Shown here: positions 1 to 8,307 of the stretch, one piece after another
How the letters are laid out: each line of letters begins with the position of its first letter
Position numbering within the stretch: position 1 is the first letter of the stretch
IMG/VR virus record: IMGVR_UViG_3300030430_003357
Span: 1 to 22,362 of that record
Source: a virus
Length of the DNA stretch: 22,362 nt
Reading direction: 5' to 3' (one strand)
Notes under the pieces: generated by a model
What the model was told of the DNA's origin: nothing
The model's database searches: none
Seen by the model: only the letters and a program-made list of their open reading frames with translations
Made by a program: the position numbers and the translations under genes

Positions 1-103
1 TACCTCCACCGCCGCCAGCACCCCACGCTCTAAGGGTTACTGTTACTGGCTCAGCTTGTTCGCCAGAGGATATAGAACCAGCAACAAAGAATGGTGTAGG
101 CAT
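1..103 (-). CDS. Glycine-rich structural or fibre protein, 5' end only
   Basis: An ATG at 103-101 opens a frame that runs off the left edge. The visible 34 residues begin MPTPFFVAGSISSGEQ, continue with the strand-like VTVTLRAWGAG and enter a poly-glycine run. It starts one nucleotide after the TAA of the preceding 120-aa gene, so it is very probably cotranscribed and translationally coupled with it. Short beta strands leading into a Gly-rich stretch are common at the start of phage fibre and adhesin-like virion proteins, and its place downstream of two other fibre-type genes supports that. Only the N-terminus is visible, so the function is inferred from context alone. Confidence 0.6.
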   Translation of the reverse strand, partial: MPTPFFVAGSISSGEQAEPVTVTLRAWGAGGGGG

Positions 104-104
104 T

Positions 105-467
105 TTAGCTAATTTCTTCGTAACTAATCATATAAGTTAAATCACTGTTACCAGATGCAACTAGACTGATAGTGCCACCTTCAAGTAGATAAAAAGTGCT
201 ATTCTTATCAATAGCAACTGTAGCTGTATCTGCTGCTACATCTACTGTACTGAAAAGGTTATATGCTGTGCCACCACTAATACTTACACTTGCAGTAAAA
301 TTTGCTGTACTACTGCCATCGATGTTAGTAATTACCATAGTATTAATCTTAAAAACTTTACCACTAGATCCAGAATTAGTTAAAACTACTGTAGGGCTAG
401 TTGTTATATCTCCATTAACACTTTGACCTTTGATAGTAGTGGCTGACGCGATATTAGGATTAGCCAT
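105..467 (-). CDS. Small virion-type protein, unknown function (120 aa)
   Basis: A 120-residue acidic protein beginning MANPNIASATTIKG. It is almost entirely Ser/Thr/Ala/Val-rich beta-type sequence without signal peptide or membrane segment. Segments such as SPTVVLTNSGSSGKVFKIN and FYLLEGGTISLVASGN suggest a compact beta sandwich, and the GKVFKIN style recurs, from memory, in small conserved structural genes of marine T4-like phages. Its ATG lies within the last codons of the 48-aa gene upstream (8-nt overlap), and its stop is one nucleotide from the next start, so it is part of one tightly packed operon. The location inside the fibre cluster suggests a minor virion or fibre-associated protein; I cannot name a family. 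Confidence 0.75.
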   Translation of the reverse strand: MANPNIASATTIKGQSVNGDITTSPTVVLTNSGSSGKVFKINTMVITNIDGSSTANFTASVSISGGTAYNLFSTVDVAADTATVAIDKNSTFYLLEGGTISLVASGNSDLTYMISYEEIS

Positions 468-606
468 CTAAGTTTCCCTCTTGTTGATTTGTTTCTTGTA
501 CTTCTTTTTGAATTTCAGAAATAATTGGTGCTGTCTCTACATATGGTTTACTACCCAAGTAATTCAAAATTTTATTCACCAAATCAACGGATAGTTCAAT
601 CTTCAT
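460..606 (-). CDS. Small conserved-type protein, 48 aa, unknown function
   Basis: A short frame of 49 codons including TAA, beginning MKIELSVDLVNKILNYLG and continuing with an acidic helical tail (SEIQKEVQETNQQ). A good AGGAG Shine-Dalgarno sequence lies at 618-614, seven nucleotides before the ATG. The frame fills the otherwise empty gap between the 409-aa fibre gene (21 nt upstream) and the 120-aa gene, whose start it overlaps by 8 nt. The pattern of an N-terminal amphipathic helix (residues 6-18), a turn and a second helix resembles small proteins often found among marine T4-like fibre genes. No enzymatic motif is present. The role is unknown; a small adaptor or fibre-assembly factor is only a guess from context. 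Confidence 0.72.
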   Translation of the reverse strand: MKIELSVDLVNKILNYLGSKPYVETAPIISEIQKEVQETNQQEGNLDG

Positions 607-613
607 TCTATTT

Positions 614-618
614 CTCCT
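614..618 (-). promoter_or_regulatory. Ribosome binding site supporting the 48-aa gene
   Basis: On the minus strand this reads AGGAG, seven nucleotides before the ATG at 606. It is one of the strongest Shine-Dalgarno matches in the window and is the main reason for accepting such a short frame as a gene. Confidence 0.7.
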
Positions 619-627
619 ATAATAAAG

Positions 628-1857
628 TTAAGCGGCTGTAGAACCACCTAAAATCCAAACATCTGTATCTAATTTATAAAGTGTCACTATTGCATATCTA
701 GATTTAGATTTTGTATGAGAGTCAGTATGATTTAGAGTAACTCCACCGGCAGCTGAGAAGGTAATTTGTCCTGCCCCCTCTTGTACAAAGTTAATGTAAG
801 TTCCGATTGGGAAAGCAACCGTTGCATTTGTGGGAACTGTTATCGTTGTCCCTGACCCATTGTTAATCCTTTTTGTAATACCTGCATCATCTCTAACTAA
901 AGTATATGTAGTTCCTGTTTCTGTATTATATTTATTACCACCATATGACCAAAATAAACCCTCATATTTTGCGTCTGTACCATCTGTACCATTATCAATG
1001 ACTTTTGTTCCATTAGATGATTTTAAATCACCCGTGACATCACCAGTGACATTCCCGGTAACATTACCAGTTACACTCCCTGTCAAATCACCAGTGACAT
1101 TCCCGGTAACATCTCCAGTTACATTACCTGTAACATTTCCTGTAACGGCACCTGTTACATCACCAGTTACATTCCCCGTCAAATCACCAGTCACATTACC
1201 GGTAATATCACCAGTCACATTTCCTGTGTGAATACCAGTTGTGTTTCCAGTAAAGTTATTTGCAGTAACATTTATTGTACTAATAAGACCATTAACTGTT
1301 AAAGATCCTCCGATAGTCCCCCCAGTTAAACTCAGGAAACTAGACCCAGATACAGCTGTAGTTTGGATAGAGCTATCTGGGAATTTCAATCCTCCACTTA
1401 CAATCTGAATACTTCCATTAACACTTAGTTTATTAGTAGGTGCTGGTTCACTTACTCCTATATTACCATTAGCGCCAAGAATTGTCAAGTAATTTGAATC
1501 GAATGTATTACCATCATTACCTTTCAAAATTTTAAAATTATCATCGTTCGTCAATTTGAAGTCTGGATTACCACTACCTTCTAAATTTAATAGAATAGAT
1601 GACTCAATGGCGGTGTTACTTTCCAGTCTAAGTTTGACAGCTCCATTGAAATCTAAAGCCAAGGGTCCATCCATAACAGAGCCAGAAGTTAAAACAAAAG
1701 AACCATCAACATTATTAATTAAATCTTGAAAGGTTGAATTAGCAACATAGTATCTTGCGTCAGCAGCTAAGGTCTTAATAAGATTAACATCTCCCATCAA
1801 TTGTAGAAAACTATTAGATGAAGATAATGGACTAATTGGTAGAGTAATCGTAGTCAT
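628..1857 (-). CDS. Tail-fibre protein with GxxT tetrapeptide repeat shaft (409 aa)
   Basis: A modular fibre protein. Residues 1-60 form a helical/beta head, perhaps for attachment. Residues 129-170 carry the phage-fibre motifs GNIGVSEPAPTNKLSVNG and LKFPDSSIQTTA. Residues 179-190 (GGTIGGSLTVNG) match the style of a repeat in the 690-aa fibre. Residues 204-275 are 18 uninterrupted GxxT tetrapeptides, mostly GNVT or GDVT, suggesting a regular beta-structured shaft. Residues 315-409 form a C-terminal beta domain of a type frequent at the ends of marine phage fibres (TYTLVRDDAG, then TVPTNATVAFPIGTYINFVQ and WILGG near the end). It starts 4 nt after the 67-aa gene, with only a weak GGCAG-type ribosome site. 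Receptor binding is inferred. I see no S74 or Peptidase_G2 chaperone domain. Confidence 0.8.
   Translation of the reverse strand: MTTITLPISPLSSSNSFLQLMGDVNLIKTLAADARYYVANSTFQDLINNVDGSFVLTSGSVMDGPLALDFNGAVKLRLESNTAIESSILLNLEGSGNPDFKLTNDDNFKILKGNDGNTFDSNYLTILGANGNIGVSEPAPTNKLSVNGSIQIVSGGLKFPDSSIQTTAVSGSSFLSLTGGTIGGSLTVNGLISTINVTANNFTGNTTGIHTGNVTGDITGNVTGDLTGNVTGDVTGAVTGNVTGNVTGDVTGNVTGDLTGSVTGNVTGNVTGDVTGDLKSSNGTKVIDNGTDGTDAKYEGLFWSYGGNKYNTETGTTYTLVRDDAGITKRINNGSGTTITVPTNATVAFPIGTYINFVQEGAGQITFSAAGGVTLNHTDSHTKSKSRYAIVTLYKLDTDVWILGGSTAA
1033..1248 (-). repeat. Tandem 12-nt repeat encoding 18 GxxT units
   Basis: The DNA has a 12-nt periodicity encoding G-x-[V/I/L]-T, where x is mostly Asn or Asp. 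Codon choice varies between units, but a 26-nt segment is repeated exactly at 1039-1064 and 1087-1112. That offset is 48 nt, or four units. The first two units (GNTT, GIHT) are degenerate, and the run ends with GDLK. The near-identity at a multiple of the unit length indicates past expansion by unequal recombination or slippage without loss of reading frame. Confidence 0.85.
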
Positions 1858-1861
1858 TATT

Positions 1862-2065
1862 TTAACTGCCTATTCTGTCTAGTTTATCTTGAAGAGATAA
1901 AAGTAAGTTTTCAATTTTATCAAGTCTACTTTCTACTTGATTTATTTTCTGAAATTGTTTCTTTTGATTTTTGTAAGCTTGTAATGCATTATTATTAACA
2001 TTTAGAACAGCACCCGTTTCTGAGTCCCTAACTAAATCATTACTTTCTTCTACTTTAAGATACAT
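1862..2065 (-). CDS. Small coiled-coil protein, unknown function (67 aa)
   Basis: A 67-residue protein beginning MYLKVEESNDLVRDSETGAV, preceded by an AAGGGG Shine-Dalgarno sequence six nucleotides before the ATG. The N-terminal part (about residues 1-25) looks like a small beta hairpin. Residues 30-66 are strongly helical, with heptad spacing of I/V/L residues (INQVESRLDKIENLLLSL), consistent with a parallel oligomeric coiled coil. The general form, VRD near the N-terminus plus a coiled-coil tail, matches from memory a small gene recurring in marine T4-like structural clusters. It sits between the giant virion protein (9 nt upstream) and the 409-aa fibre (4 nt downstream), so a trimeric adaptor or assembly role is plausible but unproven. 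Confidence 0.75.
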   Translation of the reverse strand: MYLKVEESNDLVRDSETGAVLNVNNNALQAYKNQKKQFQKINQVESRLDKIENLLLSLQDKLDRIGS

Positions 2066-2074
2066 TTTGACCCC

Positions 2075-5000
2075 TTAAATCTGTAGAGCGATAGCTCTTA
2101 AATCTTTTACTCTTGGTACAATATTTGAAGAACTACTTCTCAAAACAATCTTTAGACTAAAGTATTTGAATGTATCAAAGTTAGCACCAGAACTATTCTT
2201 ATATCTAAGTACACTGTTGTTAGCAGAGTTTTTAAATGCACCCAACAGTGAGTTATTGGAAGAGGGTACTTCATATTCTAATTCAATGAAGTCATCCTTA
2301 TTGACAATACTTGATACCGTATTCGAAGCTTGTGTTTCAACCAAGTTCAATTTAGTATAGTGTTTATCTCTAAAGTCATCTAAATCTTGCCCATTTTGAA
2401 AACGAGCATAAACATCAATCTCAGTGCTAGGTGGACGATATCCAGATACTAGTACTTTAATATCTTCAGCTTCTTGTCCATCTGCCAATACAATCTTCTT
2501 ACTAATATACTTTGTGCTAGAATTACCAAAGTTTACAATCTCATTTGAATTATCGTTATTAATCAGGTTATTTATGAGGATAACTGACCTACTTCTGCCG
2601 ATATCAATTACAGGTGAAAGTCTACTTGTACCAGTACTAATATTACCATCAATCCTAAGAGTCTTAGAAGAACTAGAAGACCTTGTAATGACTTCTTTTT
2701 CTGTATCTAAAAACTCGTTATTTTCAAATGGTTCAATTGAAATTGGTGTACTAGACATTGACCCAGAACCACTTGCTGTTGTTCTTGCTGTCCAACTAAC
2801 TGAGGTATCTAGATATCTTGCAAAAGAAATTTTTGGTACTAAAACATTATACTTAAAGTTACTGATACCAGTAGAGCGGAATGTTGCATTAGAGACTTGA
2901 CCTCGGTAGAAAATATCGGAAGCCAAATCACCAGTTGAATTATTTGCAATAACATCACCAGTAATTGGACTACTATATTGGATAAATCCACTTGAGGTAT
3001 TAGGAGTATGAGAATCAACAACTCCGCTGTATGTAGTAGAACCTCTTGTAAATGTTATAGTAGAACCAGAAGGAAGAGTTCCTTTGATATCAGCTTTGAA
3101 AGTAGTTGTATTAATAACTTTTCTAATCTGACCTGTATTTGAACCAACAGAAACTAAATCGTTTACTGTTAATGTCTCACCAGGTGCACCAGTCAATGTC
3201 ACCAATGACTCACCTCTAATTTTCTCACCTACATTAAATTTGATAGATGAGAACTCTGTACCTTGAATATAGTCATCATCTTCATTGGTATAAACAACTG
3301 TGCCATTTACATTAGTATCAAAATCAGCTCTCCATAAAGTAAATTGAATATCTTGATTATGTTTAGGTGTATAGTTTCTATCGTTAGAAGAAACATACAT
3401 GACACCTGCAGATGGTTGTTGGTCAATTAGAGAGTTGGTTGTAACATCTCTACCACCAAGTTCTGAGATCCAGAGTAAATAATCAGGATTAGAACCATCT
3501 GGTTTTACAACAAATGCATATTCAGTATCACCTCGTAGATATACAGGTTGGTCAAAGTAGAATGGTGTTGGTGATGATGCATCATTAGAAACATTAACAT
3601 CACCAGACTCAATTCTTTTGAAACCAAAAGGTACACGAACTGCAGTGACAATTCCGTTTACTACTTCTCTGAGTTCTATAGAAATACCAGCAGTAGAGCT
3701 TTTTGATTTGAAGTATAGGTCAATGGCACTAATGAATACACCATCAGCTCCAAGACCAAACTTATTATCAGCAAAGTCTAGATTTTGGAATTCAAACTCA
3801 CCCACTCTAAATGACTGAGCAACAGGGTCTTTATGTGCTTGAATTGCTGTGAAGTCAGAAGTTACTACAGTTTTCTTTTCAGCAATAGTATCATGTGTAA
3901 TCTTAGCTTCACGAGTGCTAAAGGTAATACCTCTTTGTGAAGATGATAATCCAATTGATGTATAATTAGTTACTGCAGAAGTTGATTCTGTTCCAACCTC
4001 AGTTGAGGTATTAGCAATATCGACTAATCTAAATGGGCGCTCACCTTGTCTAAACTTCAAGCTAGCTGTATTTGGAATTGTAAACATTCCAAAAACTGAA
4101 CCGTTAGCATTAGTCTCTAGTGCAGACCCAATGGTTGCTGTATTAGAGAAATTTTTATCAGTTGGTGTGACAAAATCATTTACAAGAATATTATCAAAGT
4201 AAGGATATACTCTCGTATTTGGACGCATACCAGTGGCTGCAAAACGAATTAATCTAGAACGCATATATGGAACAATATCTGTTCTAGTCACAAATGGTCC
4301 TGTCTTTTGTGTACGACTAAATGGTGAAACATTCAATCTAGTACCAGTACGAGTCTGTTCTTCTGTAGTTCTAATTCTGACTTCATCAATTGCACCATGA
4401 CCACCACCGGCAAAACTACCAGCTTGATTTAAATCATCACCGACATTCACAAATGCTGTCCCTAGTATCTCACGAGTCTCTCTTTCAGAACCAGCTACTG
4501 TTGACCATTCATTCCATTGTGTTCCCCAGGCCTGATCTAATTTCTGCCAGTTTGTAGCCAAATCTACATCCCATTGTACATCTGGTTGTGATGTAGTATC
4601 AACCCAGTGGTCAGCTTCTGGGAATAAACTTAGATTTCCTACCCAATTAAATGTTAGCTCACCGACAGGATTGATCGTCTTTGATGCCCATGGTTGGTCA
4701 ACATAAATCTGATGCGAATATGGTAATGTGAGTAGTTCACCCTCTGTTGGTTCTTGTATTGTATTGATAGTTGCAAGACCAGCATTATTATTGTTATTTA
4801 ATGTGGTGGTTGTAAATGTTCCTGTTACATCATGTAGATACAATCTAACACCAGAGGTATCACTATGAATACTCCTAATCGTACCTGATGCTGTTGCACC
4901 AGACAGAGATGACCCTGTATAAACAATATCTCCATTTCTGTATATTGCTGTATTACCAGAGATATCTAATCTAGCTTGTTTCCCTTTACGCGTAACATTA

Positions 5001-8000
5001 GATGATAAAGAACTATCATATTGAATATCCAAGTTATTCTGTTCGAACTTAGGTCTGAGCTCACCACGTTCTTTGTCGATTGAAACACTATATGATGGGT
5101 CTGTCAAGTCACCATTGTCATGACCAAAGAAAGCATCTACAAAGATACCGTTTTTAAATCTATTAATACCACTACCGTCTGGAATATTGAGATCTCTAGC
5201 AGCCTTTTCTAAAACATTAAGAGCCGTATAATATTCTAATCTATCAATACGACTAGTGATTCCAGAGATATCCTGCATCGTAAATCTGCGTTGGAAGAAA
5301 GGTTTTACCTTAACAGCCAAGTCACTTCTAGAACCACCTGTTTGTGAGTCATTAAAATTATATGAGTTCTCTAGAGATAAAGATGGAAATGGTGGAATAT
5401 TTAATAATGAAAGTGTCATAGTTTCTGCAGGTTCTGCAGGTGGAAATGGTCTATCAGCTGAGATACCTTTTACGACTTTTTTCTTACCATCCTTTCCAAG
5501 TACAACTCTATCAACTCTTGGTAAGAAGTGAGTAATATCAGTCTGAAATGTTTCGTTTGGTACAGGAACATAAGCACCAGAACTGCTGACTACTAAAGCA
5601 GTTTGTTCTACTGGATTTTCAACCGTAGTGCTGATATCTGATAAGGTTACATTAGTGATACCAGATGACTTTTGAACTGTTGGTCTAAAATCAATAGTAT
5701 CTCTCAAGTCAAATGTCTTGTTAGCGGTCGTTGAGGAATATCTTGGAATCTGTGGAGTAGCAATCGTACCAGCATTATCAGTTGATTCATTTGGATCAAT
5801 TGGATATGAGTCAACTGTAAAGAAACCAATACCGTTAGTGACATTATGGTCAAAGTAATCAAACTCAACAAGAATTTTATCAGATGTTGTGAGAGTAACA
5901 GTACTTCCTTCTTTTAAACTTAATGCAGACTGTTTGTAAACACTATCAGTAGTATTTCTCAAAATTCTAAAATCAGATACTAAGTTTTTATTAGTAGTTG
6001 AATATGTACTTCCCACATATACATTTCTTAGATTAAATACATCCGATACACCAAGAATCCATGGACCATTGATACCAGCACTATTTGTATTTAAATCTAA
6101 TTTAATAAAACAATTCTTAATTACATCTTTTGTAGCACCAACTGCATTCTCACGCTTATTATTAAATGTTACGGAGATACCCATAGAACTAGCTAGAGTT
6201 TCTTCAATATTAACTGTTACCTGTGTGCTAGAATTAACTGTAATAGACCTTGGATTACCTGAACTTCCATTAACTGTCATATCAAACTTATGACCAACAG
6301 GAAATACTTTTACGATATCATAAGTCGAACCACTTAAACTACTAACATCTAGTGTGTTATCTACTTCAATTTGTTGTGATGCAACAGATGTAATTCTAAC
6401 TGGCACATCAGCCGATGCTCCGTTTTTACCAGCGTAAATATCTGCACCAGTTTGCTTTAATTGAATATAATCACCGACACTTAACTTACTAAGGAAGTCA
6501 CCACTTGCAATTGCGATAGTCGTACTGGATAGTGATGCACTATATCCTAAACCAGCAGTTCTTGTTAAAGCTGATGACGAGATAACAAATTCTCTTTTTT
6601 GAGGATTATTTAATGACCCAACAGAATATGGGAACTCTTCTGTACCTCCAGCATGTACACCAGAAATAGTTACTAGTCCTGTACCACTAATTGCTACAGA
6701 GCTTTGAGTAGTATCTCTGAATACAAATTGCTTATTAGAAGTATTTGCTGTGGCACTTACACCAGAGAAATAAATGTTTCTATTAAATGCTGGTTCTTTG
6801 AGAACACATAACCCACTTTCTAAAACTGCATCAGCAAAAGATTGAGATCCACCACTACTAAGTCTAAAAGTTTTTACATCTGAAAAAGATTTATCAGTGG
6901 TATCCATGTTAATATCGAAAAGATATAAGAGATATTGAGCATCTAGACCAGTCCCACTATGATATTCAAAACCACGGATTTTTGCTGTACCAATCTGTGC
7001 TCCAGCGGAACTTCCTGAAGAAAATGTACCTGAAGAAACAACGGTTGATGCCTGGTCAAATAAAGTTACTTCACCTAGTTGGGTAACATCCCATGGACCA
7101 GCCACCTCGTTAACGATGACATAGTTACCAAAGTTAGTTGGAATTGAAACGCTGGTTTCTGTTTTCGTGTCGATACCTTTATCAGTATCAATAAATTCTG
7201 TAGTTAGAATTTCATTACGATATCCCATAACATAGGCGATACCAGGTTCAATACCGATAGCTAGTTTATTCTTATTTCCACCTTCTCCGGAGGTATATCG
7301 TCCATAGTTAGAACCAGTATTTAAATGTTCTTTTACATGAGTATTAATTTGTCTTAATTGATAGTTACCAGACTCTTCAAAGGTTCTTTTAGCTAGTTCT
7401 CTACCAATACTGTTGAATACAGTATCATCACGGATAGTCTTTACATTACCACGGTCAACCTCAAAGAGAGGAAAGAATGATTGTGTGTTAGCAACAGATG
7501 CAGAGATAAGAGGTTTCTTAGTCAAAGTTGGTGTGAGTTTAAGTCTATCGGCACCAGGTGCTGAATAGTTATATGAACCTGCAGCATTATCTAAAAGAGT
7601 TGTATCTGTGTTACTATTGACAATAGTTTCATTTACTTTTAGGCCAACACGATAAGTAGGTTTATTCGAATATTTTTCTAAGATAATAGTTTGTGAAGCA
7701 ACATTAATAAAATGTCCCTTAGAGAAAATGGCACCATCACCAATACTAAACATAGAACCAAACCCAAATGCATTACCTAGTGAAGTTGAGTTTGATGCAA
7801 TAGTATTAGCCTTCTGACCGGCACCACCGTCCGAAGTTTGATATACTAATTCTTCATTTAAACCAAATGTCTTATTGAGTTTTGATGTTCCACCATCTAG
7901 GTATTTTACTAGGAGAGTATTTGGTTCAACACCCTCTTTGGCGATAGCTTGAAAAACTTTAGCTCTGACACCAGTAGTCTGACCTTGAATAATAGCATTA

Positions 8001-8296
8001 GCAAAACCTGTTACTACAACAGACGAACCAGAAGAATCATTGTCTTGTAATTTTACAAAGGCTACATTTGCTTCATACTGAAAAGAACAACCATCTACAA
8101 TAGTTCCATCTTCATAAATGTTATTACCAAATCTTGCAACCTGATTTTGTAAAGCAGATTGGAGTTGATTTAACTCTCTTGTCTGCACAGCTAGTCCAGG
8201 TTTAAATAGGACTTTGTGATAGTTTTTTAATTTACCATTAGTTTCAAAATCATCAAAATATGGTGATAAATTAAAATTAGTTTCTAATTCAGACAT
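2075..8296 (-). CDS. Giant virion structural protein, DUF4815-like (2073 aa)
   Basis: The largest gene here, more than a quarter of the window. Residues 1-400 resemble the DUF4815 type of phage structural protein: NYHKVLFKPGLAVQTRELNQ near residues 25-44, then RFGNNIYEDGTIVDGC and, near 350-360, EPGIAYVMGYR. About residue 1340 there is a PYMRSRLIRFAATGMRPNTR segment, near 1489 DPVAQSF followed by FISAIDLYF, and near 1580 YLRGDTEYAFVVKP. The C-terminus has VPRVKDLRAIALQI. These segments recur, from memory, in very large virion proteins of marine T4-like phages. The remainder is beta-rich and Ser/Thr/Asn-rich. An AAGGT ribosome site precedes the ATG, 11 nt after gp8. It could be a baseplate-attached fibre or a large peripheral wedge protein replacing T4 gp10-gp12 functions; the sequence does not decide. 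No frameshift is visible. Confidence 0.85.
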   Translation of the reverse strand: MSELETNFNLSPYFDDFETNGKLKNYHKVLFKPGLAVQTRELNQLQSALQNQVARFGNNIYEDGTIVDGCSFQYEANVAFVKLQDNDSSGSSVVVTGFANAIIQGQTTGVRAKVFQAIAKEGVEPNTLLVKYLDGGTSKLNKTFGLNEELVYQTSDGGAGQKANTIASNSTSLGNAFGFGSMFSIGDGAIFSKGHFINVASQTIILEKYSNKPTYRVGLKVNETIVNSNTDTTLLDNAAGSYNYSAPGADRLKLTPTLTKKPLISASVANTQSFFPLFEVDRGNVKTIRDDTVFNSIGRELAKRTFEESGNYQLRQINTHVKEHLNTGSNYGRYTSGEGGNKNKLAIGIEPGIAYVMGYRNEILTTEFIDTDKGIDTKTETSVSIPTNFGNYVIVNEVAGPWDVTQLGEVTLFDQASTVVSSGTFSSGSSAGAQIGTAKIRGFEYHSGTGLDAQYLLYLFDINMDTTDKSFSDVKTFRLSSGGSQSFADAVLESGLCVLKEPAFNRNIYFSGVSATANTSNKQFVFRDTTQSSVAISGTGLVTISGVHAGGTEEFPYSVGSLNNPQKREFVISSSALTRTAGLGYSASLSSTTIAIASGDFLSKLSVGDYIQLKQTGADIYAGKNGASADVPVRITSVASQQIEVDNTLDVSSLSGSTYDIVKVFPVGHKFDMTVNGSSGNPRSITVNSSTQVTVNIEETLASSMGISVTFNNKRENAVGATKDVIKNCFIKLDLNTNSAGINGPWILGVSDVFNLRNVYVGSTYSTTNKNLVSDFRILRNTTDSVYKQSALSLKEGSTVTLTTSDKILVEFDYFDHNVTNGIGFFTVDSYPIDPNESTDNAGTIATPQIPRYSSTTANKTFDLRDTIDFRPTVQKSSGITNVTLSDISTTVENPVEQTALVVSSSGAYVPVPNETFQTDITHFLPRVDRVVLGKDGKKKVVKGISADRPFPPAEPAETMTLSLLNIPPFPSLSLENSYNFNDSQTGGSRSDLAVKVKPFFQRRFTMQDISGITSRIDRLEYYTALNVLEKAARDLNIPDGSGINRFKNGIFVDAFFGHDNGDLTDPSYSVSIDKERGELRPKFEQNNLDIQYDSSLSSNVTRKGKQARLDISGNTAIYRNGDIVYTGSSLSGATASGTIRSIHSDTSGVRLYLHDVTGTFTTTTLNNNNNAGLATINTIQEPTEGELLTLPYSHQIYVDQPWASKTINPVGELTFNWVGNLSLFPEADHWVDTTSQPDVQWDVDLATNWQKLDQAWGTQWNEWSTVAGSERETREILGTAFVNVGDDLNQAGSFAGGGHGAIDEVRIRTTEEQTRTGTRLNVSPFSRTQKTGPFVTRTDIVPYMRSRLIRFAATGMRPNTRVYPYFDNILVNDFVTPTDKNFSNTATIGSALETNANGSVFGMFTIPNTASLKFRQGERPFRLVDIANTSTEVGTESTSAVTNYTSIGLSSSQRGITFSTREAKITHDTIAEKKTVVTSDFTAIQAHKDPVAQSFRVGEFEFQNLDFADNKFGLGADGVFISAIDLYFKSKSSTAGISIELREVVNGIVTAVRVPFGFKRIESGDVNVSNDASSPTPFYFDQPVYLRGDTEYAFVVKPDGSNPDYLLWISELGGRDVTTNSLIDQQPSAGVMYVSSNDRNYTPKHNQDIQFTLWRADFDTNVNGTVVYTNEDDDYIQGTEFSSIKFNVGEKIRGESLVTLTGAPGETLTVNDLVSVGSNTGQIRKVINTTTFKADIKGTLPSGSTITFTRGSTTYSGVVDSHTPNTSSGFIQYSSPITGDVIANNSTGDLASDIFYRGQVSNATFRSTGISNFKYNVLVPKISFARYLDTSVSWTARTTASGSGSMSSTPISIEPFENNEFLDTEKEVITRSSSSSKTLRIDGNISTGTSRLSPVIDIGRSRSVILINNLINNDNSNEIVNFGNSSTKYISKKIVLADGQEAEDIKVLVSGYRPPSTEIDVYARFQNGQDLDDFRDKHYTKLNLVETQASNTVSSIVNKDDFIELEYEVPSSNNSLLGAFKNSANNSVLRYKNSSGANFDTFKYFSLKIVLRSSSSNIVPRVKDLRAIALQI

Positions 8297-8307
8297 TTTA
8301 TTTTACC

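Noticed and set aside
830-1231. Plus-strand 133-aa frame with PVT repeats
   Set aside because: It is the antisense reading of the GxxT repeat in the fibre gene; 12-nt repeats keep several frames open.
1033-1248. Collagen-like repeat in the 409-aa fibre
   Set aside because: Glycine recurs every four residues, not three, and proline is absent.
628-2065. Diversity-generating retroelement target in the fibre cluster
   Set aside because: No reverse transcriptase, no template copy and no adenine-specific variation pair is visible here.
2569-2576. CATAAATA inside the giant gene as a late promoter
   Set aside because: It is within coding sequence, has one mismatch, and no start codon with a ribosome site follows at the expected spacing.
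2839-3021. Minus-strand 60-aa hydrophobic frame resembling a membrane peptide
   Set aside because: It lies wholly inside the giant gene in another frame, with no ribosome site; the hydrophobic look comes from reading Ser/Thr-rich codons out of frame.
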